Positions 1 to 5,862 of a DNA stretch of 16,539 nt are shown here, piece by piece (the stretch's first letter is position 1; every line of letters begins with the position of its first letter). The notes under the pieces are model-generated. The model saw nothing but the letters and a program-made list of their open reading frames with translations, was not told the DNA's origin and did not search any database. Location of the stretch: the NCBI GenBank assembly GCA_013289785.1, contig JABCZE010000005.1, positions 1 through 16,539 on the forward strand, given 5' to 3'. This DNA is from Vulcanimicrobiota bacterium. Its GTDB lineage: Bacteria > Vulcanimicrobiota > Vulcanimicrobiia > Vulcanimicrobiales > Vulcanimicrobiaceae. The position numbers and the translations under genes were made by a program.

Positions 1-545
1 GTCGTGGCGAACTTCGCAAGCCGGTACCCGTCGGTCGCGACCATCGTCAGCGCGTTACCCTCCACTTCCAGCAGAGTACCCATCAGCACCGCACCTCGAG
101 CCTCTTCGCTCGACGCGGCAAAAATCATCGCGTCGATGCCGTCGCGGAACCGCTTGCCGGCAATCGTAAAGTGCGATCCGCGAGCGGCGGCCGGCAACGG
201 CGGATATTCGTCGGCGGGCAGGGCGTGGAAGTCGTAGTTGCTGCGGTCGCACTTCACGCTGGCTCGAGTCGGCGTGCCGGTTACCTCGAGCGTACCGGGA
301 GCGAGATTTCCGAGATAGCTGGCAAAGAGCTTCGCCGGCACGGTCACCGCGCCGCCCTCGGTCACCTCGGCCGGAAAGGCGTGTTCGAACGTCAGCTCGA
401 GATCCGTCGCGCGTACCGCTATTTTCTCGCCTTCGGCTTGCAGCAAGACGTTCGAAAGGATCGGGACCGTCGTGTGCGCGTTGACGACCTTGCTGGCGGC
501 TCCGACGGCCGCGGCGATGTCTTTTGTGGTACAGGCGAATCTCAT
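1..545 (-). CDS. dnaN: DNA polymerase III sliding clamp (beta subunit), N-terminal 181 residues, cut by window edge
   Basis: This gene encodes the ring-shaped clamp that tethers DNA polymerase III to DNA. I translated it by hand from the ATG at 545-543; the frame is open to the left edge, so the C-terminal half lies outside the window. Recognisable beta-clamp stretches, in order, are MRFACTTKDI at the start, TVPILSNVLLQAEG (about residues 26-39), ATDLELTF, VTVPAKLF, YDFHALPADEYPPLP, FAASSDEARGAVLMGTLLEV and VATDGYRLAKFA at the cut end. These match domain I and the beginning of domain II of the three-domain family. Upstream of the ATG, GGTGGA is a weak ribosome binding site. dnaN lies downstream of dnaA on the same strand, separated by 245 nt, which is the conserved dnaA-dnaN order. 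It may have its own promoter in that gap as well as readthrough from dnaA. Confidence 0.97.
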   Translation of the reverse strand, partial: MRFACTTKDIAAAVGAASKVVNAHTTVPILSNVLLQAEGEKIAVRATDLELTFEHAFPAEVTEGGAVTVPAKLFASYLGNLAPGTLEVTGTPTRASVKCDRSNYDFHALPADEYPPLPAAARGSHFTIAGKRFRDGIDAMIFAASSEEARGAVLMGTLLEVEGNALTMVATDGYRLAKFAT

Positions 546-586
546 TGGTTCCACCGTTGGGCGTGTGAGGGCGTTTTCCTAGTAGA

Positions 587-592
587 ATAATA
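587..592 (-). promoter_or_regulatory. possible dnaN promoter -10 element in an AT-rich patch
   Basis: The minus strand reads TATTAT here, the only good -10-like hexamer in the dnaA-dnaN gap, about 42 nt upstream of the dnaN ATG. No convincing -35 hexamer is present at 16-18 nt, so the call is tentative. The same AT-rich patch (about 571-592; minus strand TATTATTCTACTAGG) could instead be part of an unwinding element, because it sits between the DnaA-box-like cluster and dnaN. Confidence 0.3.
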
Positions 593-670
593 CAAGAGAC
601 GCAGCAGCAGTAGTGCGGTGTAATCTGGGGAGAACTCCGGTTTAACCTTACGTGGCGCGGGTTTTTCGCG

Positions 671-770
671 TGGGATAAGCTGTGGACCGGACGCGGCGAA
701 CCGTGCACTTTTCCACGACACCTAAGCTACGGGTGATTTATCCCTGTGGGTACCCCGAACCTGTGCACGG
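671..770. promoter_or_regulatory. degenerate DnaA-box cluster between dnaA and dnaN
   Basis: Compared with TTATCCACA, the segment holds several partial matches on both strands. TTTTCCACG at 709-717 and the reverse of TGTGGGTAC at 745-753 each match 7 of 9. TGTGGACCG at 681-689, TTATCCCTG at 738-746 and TGTGCACGG at 762-770 match 6 of 9. None is perfect, but their density in one 100-base stretch beside dnaN resembles the downstream half of a bipartite oriC. The 245-nt gap (546-790) contains no gene I can support. Confidence 0.42.
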
Positions 771-790
771 TTGTCCCCTGCGTCCCTAGG

Positions 791-2143
791 TCAGGGGTTT
801 TGGCACATTGCGATCAGCTGGCGAATCTTGTTCCGGTAAGCTTCGTCCCGCTGCATCTGGTCCTTGATCTTGTCGCGCGCGTACATGACCGTGGTGTGGT
901 CCTTCTTGCCAAAGTCGCGTGCGATCTGCGGCAAGGAGTAGTTCGTCAGCTCCGTTGCGATGTACATGGCGATCTGACGCGGCGCCGCCAGCCGTTGATC
1001 GCGCCGCCCGTTGTCCATCTCTTTAACGGTCAGCCCGTGCGCGCCCGAAACGGTTTCCTTAATCTTCGAAATCGTTATCCGGTGCAGCGGTACTTGCGCG
1101 ACCGCGCTCTTGAGGACGTCGGCCGCAAGGTCGGTCGTAATCGGCGCCTTGGTGAGCGACGCGTAAGCGATCACCCGAATCAACGCGCCTTCGAGCTCTC
1201 GAATGTTGGACGGAATAACCTTAGCGATAAACGACGTCACTTCGACGGGTACGGGAATGTTCTCGCTCTCCGCCTTTTTGCGAAGGATCGCCTCGCGCGT
1301 TTCGAGATCGGGCGCTTGGATATCGGTCAGTAAACCCCACTCGAATCGCGAGCGCAAGCGTGCTTCGAGCGTCTGAATCTCTTTGGGCGGACGGTCCGAC
1401 GAGATGATAAGCTGGCGGCCCGATTCGTGCAGTGCGTTAAACGTGTGAAAGAACTCTTCTTGCGTCGTCTCCTTGCCGGCGAGGAACTGGATGTCGTCGA
1501 TGAGCAGCACGTCGACCTGACGATAGCGATTGCGAAACTCGGGGGTCCGATTGTTCTGTAACGCGATGATGAACTCGTTGGTGAACTTCTCGCACGTGAG
1601 ATACACGACGTTTGAAGCCAAGTTATCTTGGATGACGCGATGACCGATCGCGTGCATCAAATGGGTCTTTCCTAAACCGACGCCGCCGTAGAGAAAGAGC
1701 GGATTATACGCGTGAGCCGGCGCGCCGGCGACCGCCTGCGCGGCGGCATGGGCAAACCGGTTGGAGTTCCCGACGACGAACTCTTCGAAAGTATAACGTG
1801 CATTAAGGTTGGCTGTTCGAAACTCCTCAAGCGGATGCGATGCAAAAGGCGCAGCCCCGCGGGTGTTTTCCGCCGGATCGGCGACCGAGAGCCGCAACTC
1901 GATATCGGTGCCGAACAGTTCGCTCAGCATCCCGACCATCTGATGACGTAGCTTGCTTCCTATCCAGTCTTGAGCGAACTTGCTGTGCACCGCGAGGTGC
2001 AGCTCGTTGCCGTGAAAGGAGATAAACCGAATGGGTTTGATCCACATTTCGAAGACGGGCTTCGAAAAGGTTCGTTCCAAGGTATCGAGTGCGGATTGCC
2101 AGAGCTCATTGGAGATGTCCGAATTGACCGCAAGCGCCATCAT
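791..2143 (-). CDS. dnaA: chromosomal replication initiator protein DnaA
   Basis: DnaA is an AAA+ ATPase that binds DnaA boxes at oriC, opens the duplex and recruits the helicase. The 450-residue length is normal for the family. Domain I covers about 8-90 (ELWQSALDTLERTFSKPVFEMWIKPI). A short linker follows, then the AAA+ module: FVVGNSNRFAHAAAQAVA (about 122-139), Walker A GGVGLGKT (153-160), Walker B LLIDDI (213-218), and the sensor region with SDRPPKEI and ARLRSRFEWGL. Domain IV carries PRQIAMYIATEL and the DNA-binding signature DHTTV (415-419). Two adjacent ATGs (2143 and 2140) are possible starts. The upstream AAAGAGGG gives a spacing of 4 nt to the first and 7 nt to the second, so the second may be the one used. 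DnaA boxes overlap the probable promoter at 2234-2263, which implies autoregulation. rpmH and rnpA, common upstream neighbours elsewhere, are absent. Confidence 0.98.
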   Translation of the reverse strand: MMALAVNSDISNELWQSALDTLERTFSKPVFEMWIKPIRFISFHGNELHLAVHSKFAQDWIGSKLRHQMVGMLSELFGTDIELRLSVADPAENTRGAAPFASHPLEEFRTANLNARYTFEEFVVGNSNRFAHAAAQAVAGAPAHAYNPLFLYGGVGLGKTHLMHAIGHRVIQDNLASNVVYLTCEKFTNEFIIALQNNRTPEFRNRYRQVDVLLIDDIQFLAGKETTQEEFFHTFNALHESGRQLIISSDRPPKEIQTLEARLRSRFEWGLLTDIQAPDLETREAILRKKAESENIPVPVEVTSFIAKVIPSNIRELEGALIRVIAYASLTKAPITTDLAADVLKSAVAQVPLHRITISKIKETVSGAHGLTVKEMDNGRRDQRLAAPRQIAMYIATELTNYSLPQIARDFGKKDHTTVMYARDKIKDQMQRDEAYRNKIRQLIAMCQNP

Positions 2144-2170
2144 CTGCCCTCTTTACGTTGTTCTGCGCCA

Positions 2171-2207
2171 CCCCCGTGAGGGGCCAAAGGGTTGGCTTAA
2201 TCAAGCC
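2171..2207 (-). other. two small hairpins in the dnaA leader
   Basis: Between the probable dnaA promoter and its ATG there are two inverted repeats. One is CCCC-GTGA-GGGG at 2172-2183, the other GGCTT-AATC-AAGCC at 2194-2207. Each has a tetraloop and a short stem. They would lie in the 5' untranslated RNA and could affect translation, but nothing shows a function and no T-run follows them. Confidence 0.25.
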
Positions 2208-2222
2208 GCGCTCCTCTGGGGT

Positions 2223-2251
2223 TTATGCACGATCTTATACACTTATCCACA
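2223..2251 (+). promoter_or_regulatory. triple DnaA-box array of oriC
   Basis: Three same-direction DnaA boxes lie in 29 bases: TTATGCACG (2223-2231), TTATACACT (2235-2243) and the perfect consensus TTATCCACA (2243-2251). The second and third share one base, while the first and second are 3 bases apart. This is the best DnaA-binding cluster in the window. It lies about 80-110 bases upstream of the dnaA start, over the probable dnaA promoter, and next to the AT-rich stretch at 2259-2290. Confidence 0.8.
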
Positions 2252-2263
2252 GATCGCCAGGAA
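2234..2263 (-). promoter_or_regulatory. probable dnaA promoter, overlapping DnaA boxes
   Basis: On the minus strand TATAAG (2239-2234) can serve as a -10 and TTCCTG (2263-2258) as a weak -35, with 18 bases between. Transcription would begin near 2227, giving a leader of about 80 nt. The -10 and the spacer are covered by the boxes at 2235-2251, so DnaA binding there should block RNA polymerase. Confidence 0.35.
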
Positions 2264-2379
2264 TGGTTTTTCCGCGATTTTTCCGGAATATGAACCGGGC
2301 CGGTCGGCCGCGTCGAGAGGCGAGATAAGCGTGACGCCATATGGCTCGCAACCCCGCCGGAGGACCGTGGAAAAGGGGC

Positions 2380-2411
2380 TTCTCCACAGGCCTGTCCACA
2401 GGTGTGGAGAG
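2380..2411. promoter_or_regulatory. interlocked inverted DnaA-box-like repeats
   Basis: TTCTCCACA (2380-2388, 8 of 9 to consensus) and CTGTCCACA (2392-2400, 7 of 9) point one way. TGTGGAGAG (2403-2411) is the reverse complement of CTCTCCACA and points the other. The units form nested palindromes: ACAGGCCTGT (2386-2395), CCACAGGTGTGG (2396-2407), and the CTCCACA/TGTGGAG arms at 2382-2388 and 2403-2409. Spacing between units is only 2-3 bases. Confidence 0.5.
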
Positions 2412-2532
2412 GAAGGGTCGCGGCCCCTTTTATTCAGGGCCTTTTGGCTCTCGCGGCTCGGATGCTACCTGGTCGATCGCTTGCTGAAACAGGTTTCCGC
2501 GGATTTTGGCCCGCTTTATTCTCAGTGCCGCA

Positions 2533-2640
2533 TTAGCGGTAGTGATGCGTCGTTGCCCAAATAAAAGCTGCCAGGACGACGAGAAGCGTTGTCCCGCAGA
2601 TCATTCCCACAGCGACAACGATGGCGGTCGGCAAGCTCAT
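2533..2640 (-). CDS. 35-residue single-pass membrane protein of unknown function
   Basis: I found this small reading frame by hand. It runs from the ATG at 2640-2638 to the TAA at 2535-2533. The protein starts MSLPTAIVVAVGMICGTTLL and ends in WATTHHYR, so it is one transmembrane helix (about residues 5-28) with a short positively charged, His-containing tail. Coding is supported by an unusually good ribosome binding site: TAAGGAGGT, fully complementary to the 16S rRNA 3' end, sits 4 nt before the ATG. No intrinsic terminator is obvious after it. It lies on the same strand as, and 114 nt downstream of, another membrane-protein gene (2755-3078), and the two may be co-transcribed. It resembles small membrane subunits in general form, but I do not recognise a family and assign no function. 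Confidence 0.6.
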   Translation of the reverse strand: MSLPTAIVVAVGMICGTTLLVVLAAFIWATTHHYR

Positions 2641-2644
2641 AGTA

Positions 2645-2671
2645 ACCTCCTTACCTGCCTGACCTCCTTAC
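2645..2671 (-). repeat. tandem duplicated perfect Shine-Dalgarno sequence
   Basis: On the minus strand GTAAGGAGGT occurs twice, at 2671-2662 and 2654-2645, with a period of 17 bases. Both copies are perfect matches to the anti-Shine-Dalgarno end of 16S rRNA. The proximal copy serves the ATG at 2640. The distal copy has no start codon at usual spacing, so it may be a ribosome standby site or a small duplication. Confidence 0.75.
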
Positions 2672-2754
2672 GGATCGGACGCTTTCCAGGTTTCGATGCC
2701 CAGCACCAAAAGGGACCGCTACCGAGAGGAAGGGTAGGCTCAGGTTGAGTTGGG

Positions 2755-3078
2755 CTAGGGGGCGCAAGGAGTGAACTCGGGGCCGAGCAGATAGCCGATC
2801 CAGAGGATCAAGCCTAGTAGTAGCAGGGCCACCGTTCCGTTTGCGTACTGGTCGAGTCTGAAGCGGACGAGATAGCCGATCCCGAAGGCGACCAGGAGGA
2901 TCGGTACGATTGCGAACCAGTAGGCGACGAATCCCAAGATGGGCACAACCAAGGCCGCAAATAGGCCACAGACCGCATGAGACCGCAATCCCCATCCGAA
3001 GAAAAAGGCACAAATGAATACCGCCGCCATCGCTGCAGCGATAAAACCGCGCTTTACCGGGTCGCCCCTCGCACGCAT
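2755..3078 (-). CDS. hypothetical multi-pass membrane protein, 107 residues
   Basis: The protein has a short basic N-terminus (MRARGDPVKR) followed by three or four hydrophobic segments: about 11-30, 34-56, 57-71 and 81-98. A charged loop VRFRLDQYAN (71-80) separates the last two. The motif IGYL occurs twice (67-70 and 94-97) and is also visible in the DNA as a repeated AGATAGCCGATCC-like string. The start at 3078 is supported by GGCGAGG, placing the GAGG 4-5 nt upstream of the ATG. The hydrophobic pattern and the ribosome binding site favour a real gene. I do not recognise the family. It precedes the 35-residue membrane protein on the same strand and diverges from rpmA, with 153 nt between the start codons; that gap holds only the rpmA promoter. 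Confidence 0.6.
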   Translation of the reverse strand: MRARGDPVKRGFIAAAMAAVFICAFFFGWGLRSHAVCGLFAALVVPILGFVAYWFAIVPILLVAFGIGYLVRFRLDQYANGTVALLLLGLILWIGYLLGPEFTPCAP

Positions 3079-3194
3079 TTTGCCTCGCCTTCAGGGAGCG
3101 GTGTTGTAACTCTTCCATGCCTAGGTGCCTGCGCAAGCCAGCCTCCGGTGCTCCCCTGGCCGCGCCCTCAAACCAGACGCGCGTAGTTCCAGCC

Positions 3195-3222
3195 TTGCTT
3201 TTTGGGCGGCCTTTGGTACAAT
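3195..3222 (+). promoter_or_regulatory. strong rpmA promoter placing the start site almost at the ATG
   Basis: TTGCTT (3195-3200) and TACAAT (3217-3222) are separated by 16 bases, and a TG dinucleotide one base before the -10 makes it an extended -10. Transcription should begin 6-9 bases downstream, at about 3229-3231, while the rpmA ATG is at 3232. No Shine-Dalgarno sequence lies before the ATG. The mRNA is therefore predicted to be leaderless or nearly so. Confidence 0.7.
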
Positions 3223-3231
3223 GGCCCGGCT

Positions 3232-3510
3232 ATGTTCGAGTTAGATCTTCAGCTTTTTGCCTCGAAAAAGGGCGCCGGCTCGACGCGGAACGGCCGCGAT
3301 TCCAACTCCCAGCGGCTGGGCGTCAAGCGCTTCGGCGGCGAGCACGTGATCGCCGGAAACATTTTAGTCCGCCAGCGGGGAACGCGGTTCTATCCCGGCA
3401 CCAACGTCGGTTTGGGCCGCGATCATACGCTCTTTGCCCTGACTGATGGGATTGTCACCTTTAGCGTCAGCCGCGACCGTCAGCACGTCTCGGTGCTGCC
3501 GGCCGCGTAA
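3232..3510 (+). CDS. rpmA: 50S ribosomal protein L27 with cleavable N-terminal extension
   Basis: L27 is a 50S subunit protein whose N-terminal tail reaches the peptidyl transferase centre. The 92-residue protein starts [20 protein letters not shown]. Its core is typical of L27: [21 protein letters not shown], then [17 protein letters not shown] and DHTLFAL. The first ten residues ([10 protein letters not shown]) match the extension that in Firmicutes is removed by the cysteine protease Prp, so that mature L27 begins SKKG. In those bacteria prp usually sits between rplU and rpmA; here neither gene is adjacent. The ATG at 3232 is chosen because it gives exactly that extension; an upstream in-frame ATG-type start at 3202 would precede the promoter. 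An intrinsic terminator follows 22 nt after the stop. Confidence 0.97.
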   Translation: MFELDLQLFASKKGAGSTRNGRDSNSQRLGVKRFGGEHVIAGNILVRQRGTRFYPGTNVGLGRDHTLFALTDGIVTFSVSRDRQHVSVLPAA

Positions 3511-3532
3511 CGCCGTCCGCCCGTCGTGCATC

Positions 3533-3558
3533 GGGGCCGTTAGGCCCCTTTTCTTTTT
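3533..3558 (+). terminator. intrinsic terminator after rpmA
   Basis: GGGGCC (3533-3538), loop GTTA, GGCCCC (3543-3548) form a six-base-pair GC stem, followed directly by TTTTCTTTTT. It lies between rpmA and obg and should make most rpmA transcripts end here. The downstream block would then depend on readthrough or on a promoter inside rpmA. Confidence 0.85.
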
Positions 3559-3576
3559 CCGGCGAAGGTAAGCGCC

Positions 3577-4842
3577 GTGCAGTTCATCGACGAGGCCGAG
3601 ATTGAAGTGGCCGCGGGCGACGGCGGCAACGGCATCGTTGCCTGGCGTCGCGAGAAATACGTTCCGAAGGGCGGCCCCGCCGGCGGCGACGGCGGTCACG
3701 GCGGCAGCATCTACCTCGAAGCCACGCCCGAGCTTTCGACCCTCGTCGAGTTCCGGTTCAGACGCGGTTTCTCGGCCGAATCCGGGAAGGCCGGCGGAAC
3801 CTCGAAGAAGTCCGGCCGAAGCGGGACCGATCTGACGATCGCCGTTCCGGTTGGAACGCTGGTCTACCGCCGGCTCGGCGACGCGCCGGAAGCGCTGCTC
3901 GCCGATTTGGCGCAGGCCGGCACTCGCCTCGTGGTAGCCAAAGGCGGTCGCGGCGGTTTGGGCAACCAGCACTTCGCCACGAGCGTTCGTCAAGCGCCGC
4001 GATTTGCCGAACACGGCGAACCCGGCGAACGCGCGCATTTGCGTCTCGAACTGCGCCTGCTCGCCGACTGCGGAATTATCGGCGTTCCCAATGCCGGCAA
4101 GTCTACGCTGCTCTCCGTCGTCTCGTCGGCGCGCCCAAAGATTGCCGATTATCCTTTCACGACGCTCGAACCGCAACTCGGCGTCGTCCGAATCTCCGAC
4201 GAAGAGTCGTTCGTCATGGTCGACGTCCCGGGTTTGGTTGAAGGCGCGCACGAAGGGACGGGGCTCGGCGATCTCTTCCTCAAGCACGTCGAGCGCACGC
4301 GCATCTTGTTGCACTTGCTCGACGGTTCGAAGCCGTTGCCGGAGATTCTCGCCGACAAAGAAATCATCGACGCCGAGCTGCTCGCATGGAATCCACGTCT
4401 GATCGACAAGCCGATGCTGGTGGTGCTCAATAAACTCGATTTGCCCAACGCGCGCGAGTCCTTGCCGGAGTTGCGCCTACGTTTTCCGCAGCTCCACGCA
4501 ATCAGCGCGGCAACCCACGCGGGCGTGCGAGAGCTGATGCTCGACGTATGGCGCGCGATCGAATCGGCACCGATGCCGGCGATCGTCGCGCAAGAACCGG
4601 TGCGCATCGAGTTGCGCGATCCCGACGCGTTTTCGATCGAGCGGGGCGACGGCGGCGAGTTCGTCGTGACCGGCGAGCGCATCGAACGGCTTGCGGCGAT
4701 GACGGACTTCGATACCGATGAGGGTATGGCTCGTTTCGAACGTGTGTTGGGAAAGATGGGCGTCGAGAAGCGTCTGGCCGAACTCGGCGCGCAGCCGGGG
4801 GATACCGTCCGAATCGGGGCGTACGAGTTTACCTACTCATGA
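3577..4842 (+). CDS. obg: GTPase Obg (CgtA), large-subunit ribosome assembly factor
   Basis: Obg is a GTPase that binds the 50S subunit during maturation and links it to growth control. The 421-residue protein has all three family domains. The glycine-rich Obg fold covers 1-158 (GDGGNGIVAWRREKYVPKGG, then GGDGGHGG). The G domain follows with G1 GVPNAGKST (169-177), the switch I motif DYPFTTL (191-197), G3 DVPG (216-219), G4 NKLD (285-288) and G5 SAAT (310-313). The C-terminal OCT domain covers about 352-421 (FSIERGDGGEFVVTGERIERL ... GAYEFTYS). It starts with GTG; GAAGGT 7 nt upstream is a good ribosome binding site. Its stop overlaps the nadD start by ATGA, so the two are translationally coupled. 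L27 directly upstream is the conserved rpmA-obg pairing. Confidence 0.98.
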   Translation: MQFIDEAEIEVAAGDGGNGIVAWRREKYVPKGGPAGGDGGHGGSIYLEATPELSTLVEFRFRRGFSAESGKAGGTSKKSGRSGTDLTIAVPVGTLVYRRLGDAPEALLADLAQAGTRLVVAKGGRGGLGNQHFATSVRQAPRFAEHGEPGERAHLRLELRLLADCGIIGVPNAGKSTLLSVVSSARPKIADYPFTTLEPQLGVVRISDEESFVMVDVPGLVEGAHEGTGLGDLFLKHVERTRILLHLLDGSKPLPEILADKEIIDAELLAWNPRLIDKPMLVVLNKLDLPNARESLPELRLRFPQLHAISAATHAGVRELMLDVWRAIESAPMPAIVAQEPVRIELRDPDAFSIERGDGGEFVVTGERIERLAAMTDFDTDEGMARFERVLGKMGVEKRLAELGAQPGDTVRIGAYEFTYS

Positions 4843-5450
4843 GAATCGGAATCTTCGGCGGAACGTTCGATCCCATTCACAACGCGCATCTGTTCGTCGC
4901 CGAATCGGCGCGCATATTGGAACGGTTGGATCGGGTGCTGTTCGTCCCAACCGGCAATCATCACTATCGCGACGAGCCTCGTGCCGATGCAGCGCACCGC
5001 TGCGCGATGATCTTGGGCGCGATCGCGAGCAATGCGGGCTTTGCGCTCGACGACGCCGATTTGCGAGCGAGCGCGACGGGGTATACCGCCGATCTGTTGC
5101 CCCAGCTGCATGCAAAATACCCTCAGGCCAAGCTGACGTTCGTCATCGGAGCGGACTCGCTGGTAAATACTGCTTGGATGCGCTTCGACGAGGTGCTGCA
5201 GTCCTTGGAACGGTTCGTGATCGCGCCGCGCCCCGGCGTCCGAGCCGATGCGCTGGCGCGCGTGATCGCCGCGGTCCCCGCACCGCTGCGCGAGCGAGTC
5301 AGCACTTTGAACCTTCCGGAGATTCCGGAGTCGGCGACTCTGGTCCGGACGTTAATTTCTCAGGGCCGCAGCATCCGGTATCTCGTTCCCGAACCGGTCT
5401 GGCAGTACATCGTGGCCCATCGGTTGTACGGATTCGATGCCGGTGAATAG
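4839..5450 (+). CDS. nadD: nicotinate-nucleotide adenylyltransferase
   Basis: NadD transfers AMP from ATP to nicotinic acid mononucleotide, giving deamido-NAD for NAD synthesis. The 203-residue protein begins MRIGIFGGTFDPIHNAHLFV, with the nucleotidyltransferase HxxH signature at His14 and His17 (family usual GGTFDPIHxGHL). Further motifs are FVPTGNHHYR (35-44), FVIGADSL (101-108) and the C-terminal ATP-site motif SATLVR (165-170), then SIRYLVPEPVWQYI. The ATG overlaps the obg stop by 4 nt. In many bacteria rsfS follows nadD in this cluster; here a DUF3465 gene takes that place, and the nadD 3' end overlaps it by 14 nt. Confidence 0.97.
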   Translation: MRIGIFGGTFDPIHNAHLFVAESARILERLDRVLFVPTGNHHYRDEPRADAAHRCAMILGAIASNAGFALDDADLRASATGYTADLLPQLHAKYPQAKLTFVIGADSLVNTAWMRFDEVLQSLERFVIAPRPGVRADALARVIAAVPAPLRERVSTLNLPEIPESATLVRTLISQGRSIRYLVPEPVWQYIVAHRLYGFDAGE

Positions 5451-5856
5451 CCGTCCCATGCTGCTGGCCGCCTTGATCTGCGCGTCATTTAGTGCGTGCG
5501 CAACCGCACAGGCGCCGGACGACGCCGCAGTGTGCTCGGCGTATTCCGCGCAACGCTCCGGCGTCGAAGTCGTCGCACAGGGTAGGGTCACGCGGATCTT
5601 CGGAATCCAAGCCGGTCGTAGCAGCCCGCACGAGGGCTTTCTGTTTCGACTCGATTCGGGCTGCGCTCTCGTCGTGCGCGTAGAGTCGAATACCGATTTT
5701 ACCGGTGCGATCCCGCTCTCGATCGGCCAAAGCGTTTTGGTTAAAGGCGAATACGAATACTATCCGCTCGGCGGCGTTATCCACTGGACGCATCGCGACC
5801 CGCGCGGTCGCCATGAAAACGGATACGTCGACGTCGGCGGCACGATGTATTACTAA
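5437..5856 (+). CDS. DUF3465 family exported protein or lipoprotein
   Basis: The N-terminus is a signal peptide: residues 8-20 (MLLAALICASFSA) are hydrophobic. It ends either in a lipobox-like FSAC (Cys21) or in a signal peptidase I site near ATA/Q. The rest matches the DUF3465 pattern as I know it: a first half QGRVTRIFG ... HEGFLFRLDSG, and the signature GEYEYYPLGGVIHWTHRDPRGRHENGYV. The fold is probably a small OB-like beta barrel; the biochemical role of the family is unknown to me. The ATG at 5437 overlaps nadD by 14 nt; an in-frame ATG at 5458 would give a shorter signal peptide. It is uncommon between nadD and maf, but its spacing (14 nt overlap before, 6 nt after) shows it belongs to the operon. 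Confidence 0.85.
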   Translation: MPVNSRPMLLAALICASFSACATAQAPDDAAVCSAYSAQRSGVEVVAQGRVTRIFGIQAGRSSPHEGFLFRLDSGCALVVRVESNTDFTGAIPLSIGQSVLVKGEYEYYPLGGVIHWTHRDPRGRHENGYVDVGGTMYY

Positions 5857-5862
5857 AAACCG

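Larger units (their letters stand above)
2164..2532. other. oriC: non-coding region upstream of dnaA, probable replication origin (oriC)
   Basis: This block of about 370 bases contains no gene I can support. It holds the triple DnaA-box array (2223-2251), an AT-rich run around 2259-2290 with TTTTTCCGCGATTTTTCC that could be the unwinding element, and an inverted set of weaker boxes at 2380-2411. Hairpin-forming sequence GGCCC...GGGCC followed by TTTT lies at 2422-2445. The position next to dnaA, the box clusters and the AT-rich patch together make oriC the best reading. The span given is the whole gap; the minimal origin cannot be set from sequence alone. Confidence 0.65.

Noticed and set aside
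55..708. 217-codon minus-strand open frame at the left edge
   Set aside because: It is out of frame with the clear dnaN translation starting at 545 and is Arg-rich nonsense.
746..1333. 195-codon plus-strand open frame opposite dnaA
   Set aside because: Antisense shadow of dnaA with no recognisable domain.
2422..2445. GGCCC...GGGCC plus TTTT, terminator-like on the plus strand
   Set aside because: No plus-strand gene lies upstream of it and the loop is ten bases; it is treated only as part of the oriC sequence.
2651..3136. 161-codon minus-strand open frame overlapping the 107-residue membrane protein gene
   Set aside because: It is Arg-rich and in a different phase; the 107-residue frame has both a hydrophobic pattern and a ribosome binding site.
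3364..4314. 316-codon minus-strand open frame opposite rpmA and obg
   Set aside because: It is antisense to two certain genes and its composition follows from their codon use; no domain is recognisable.
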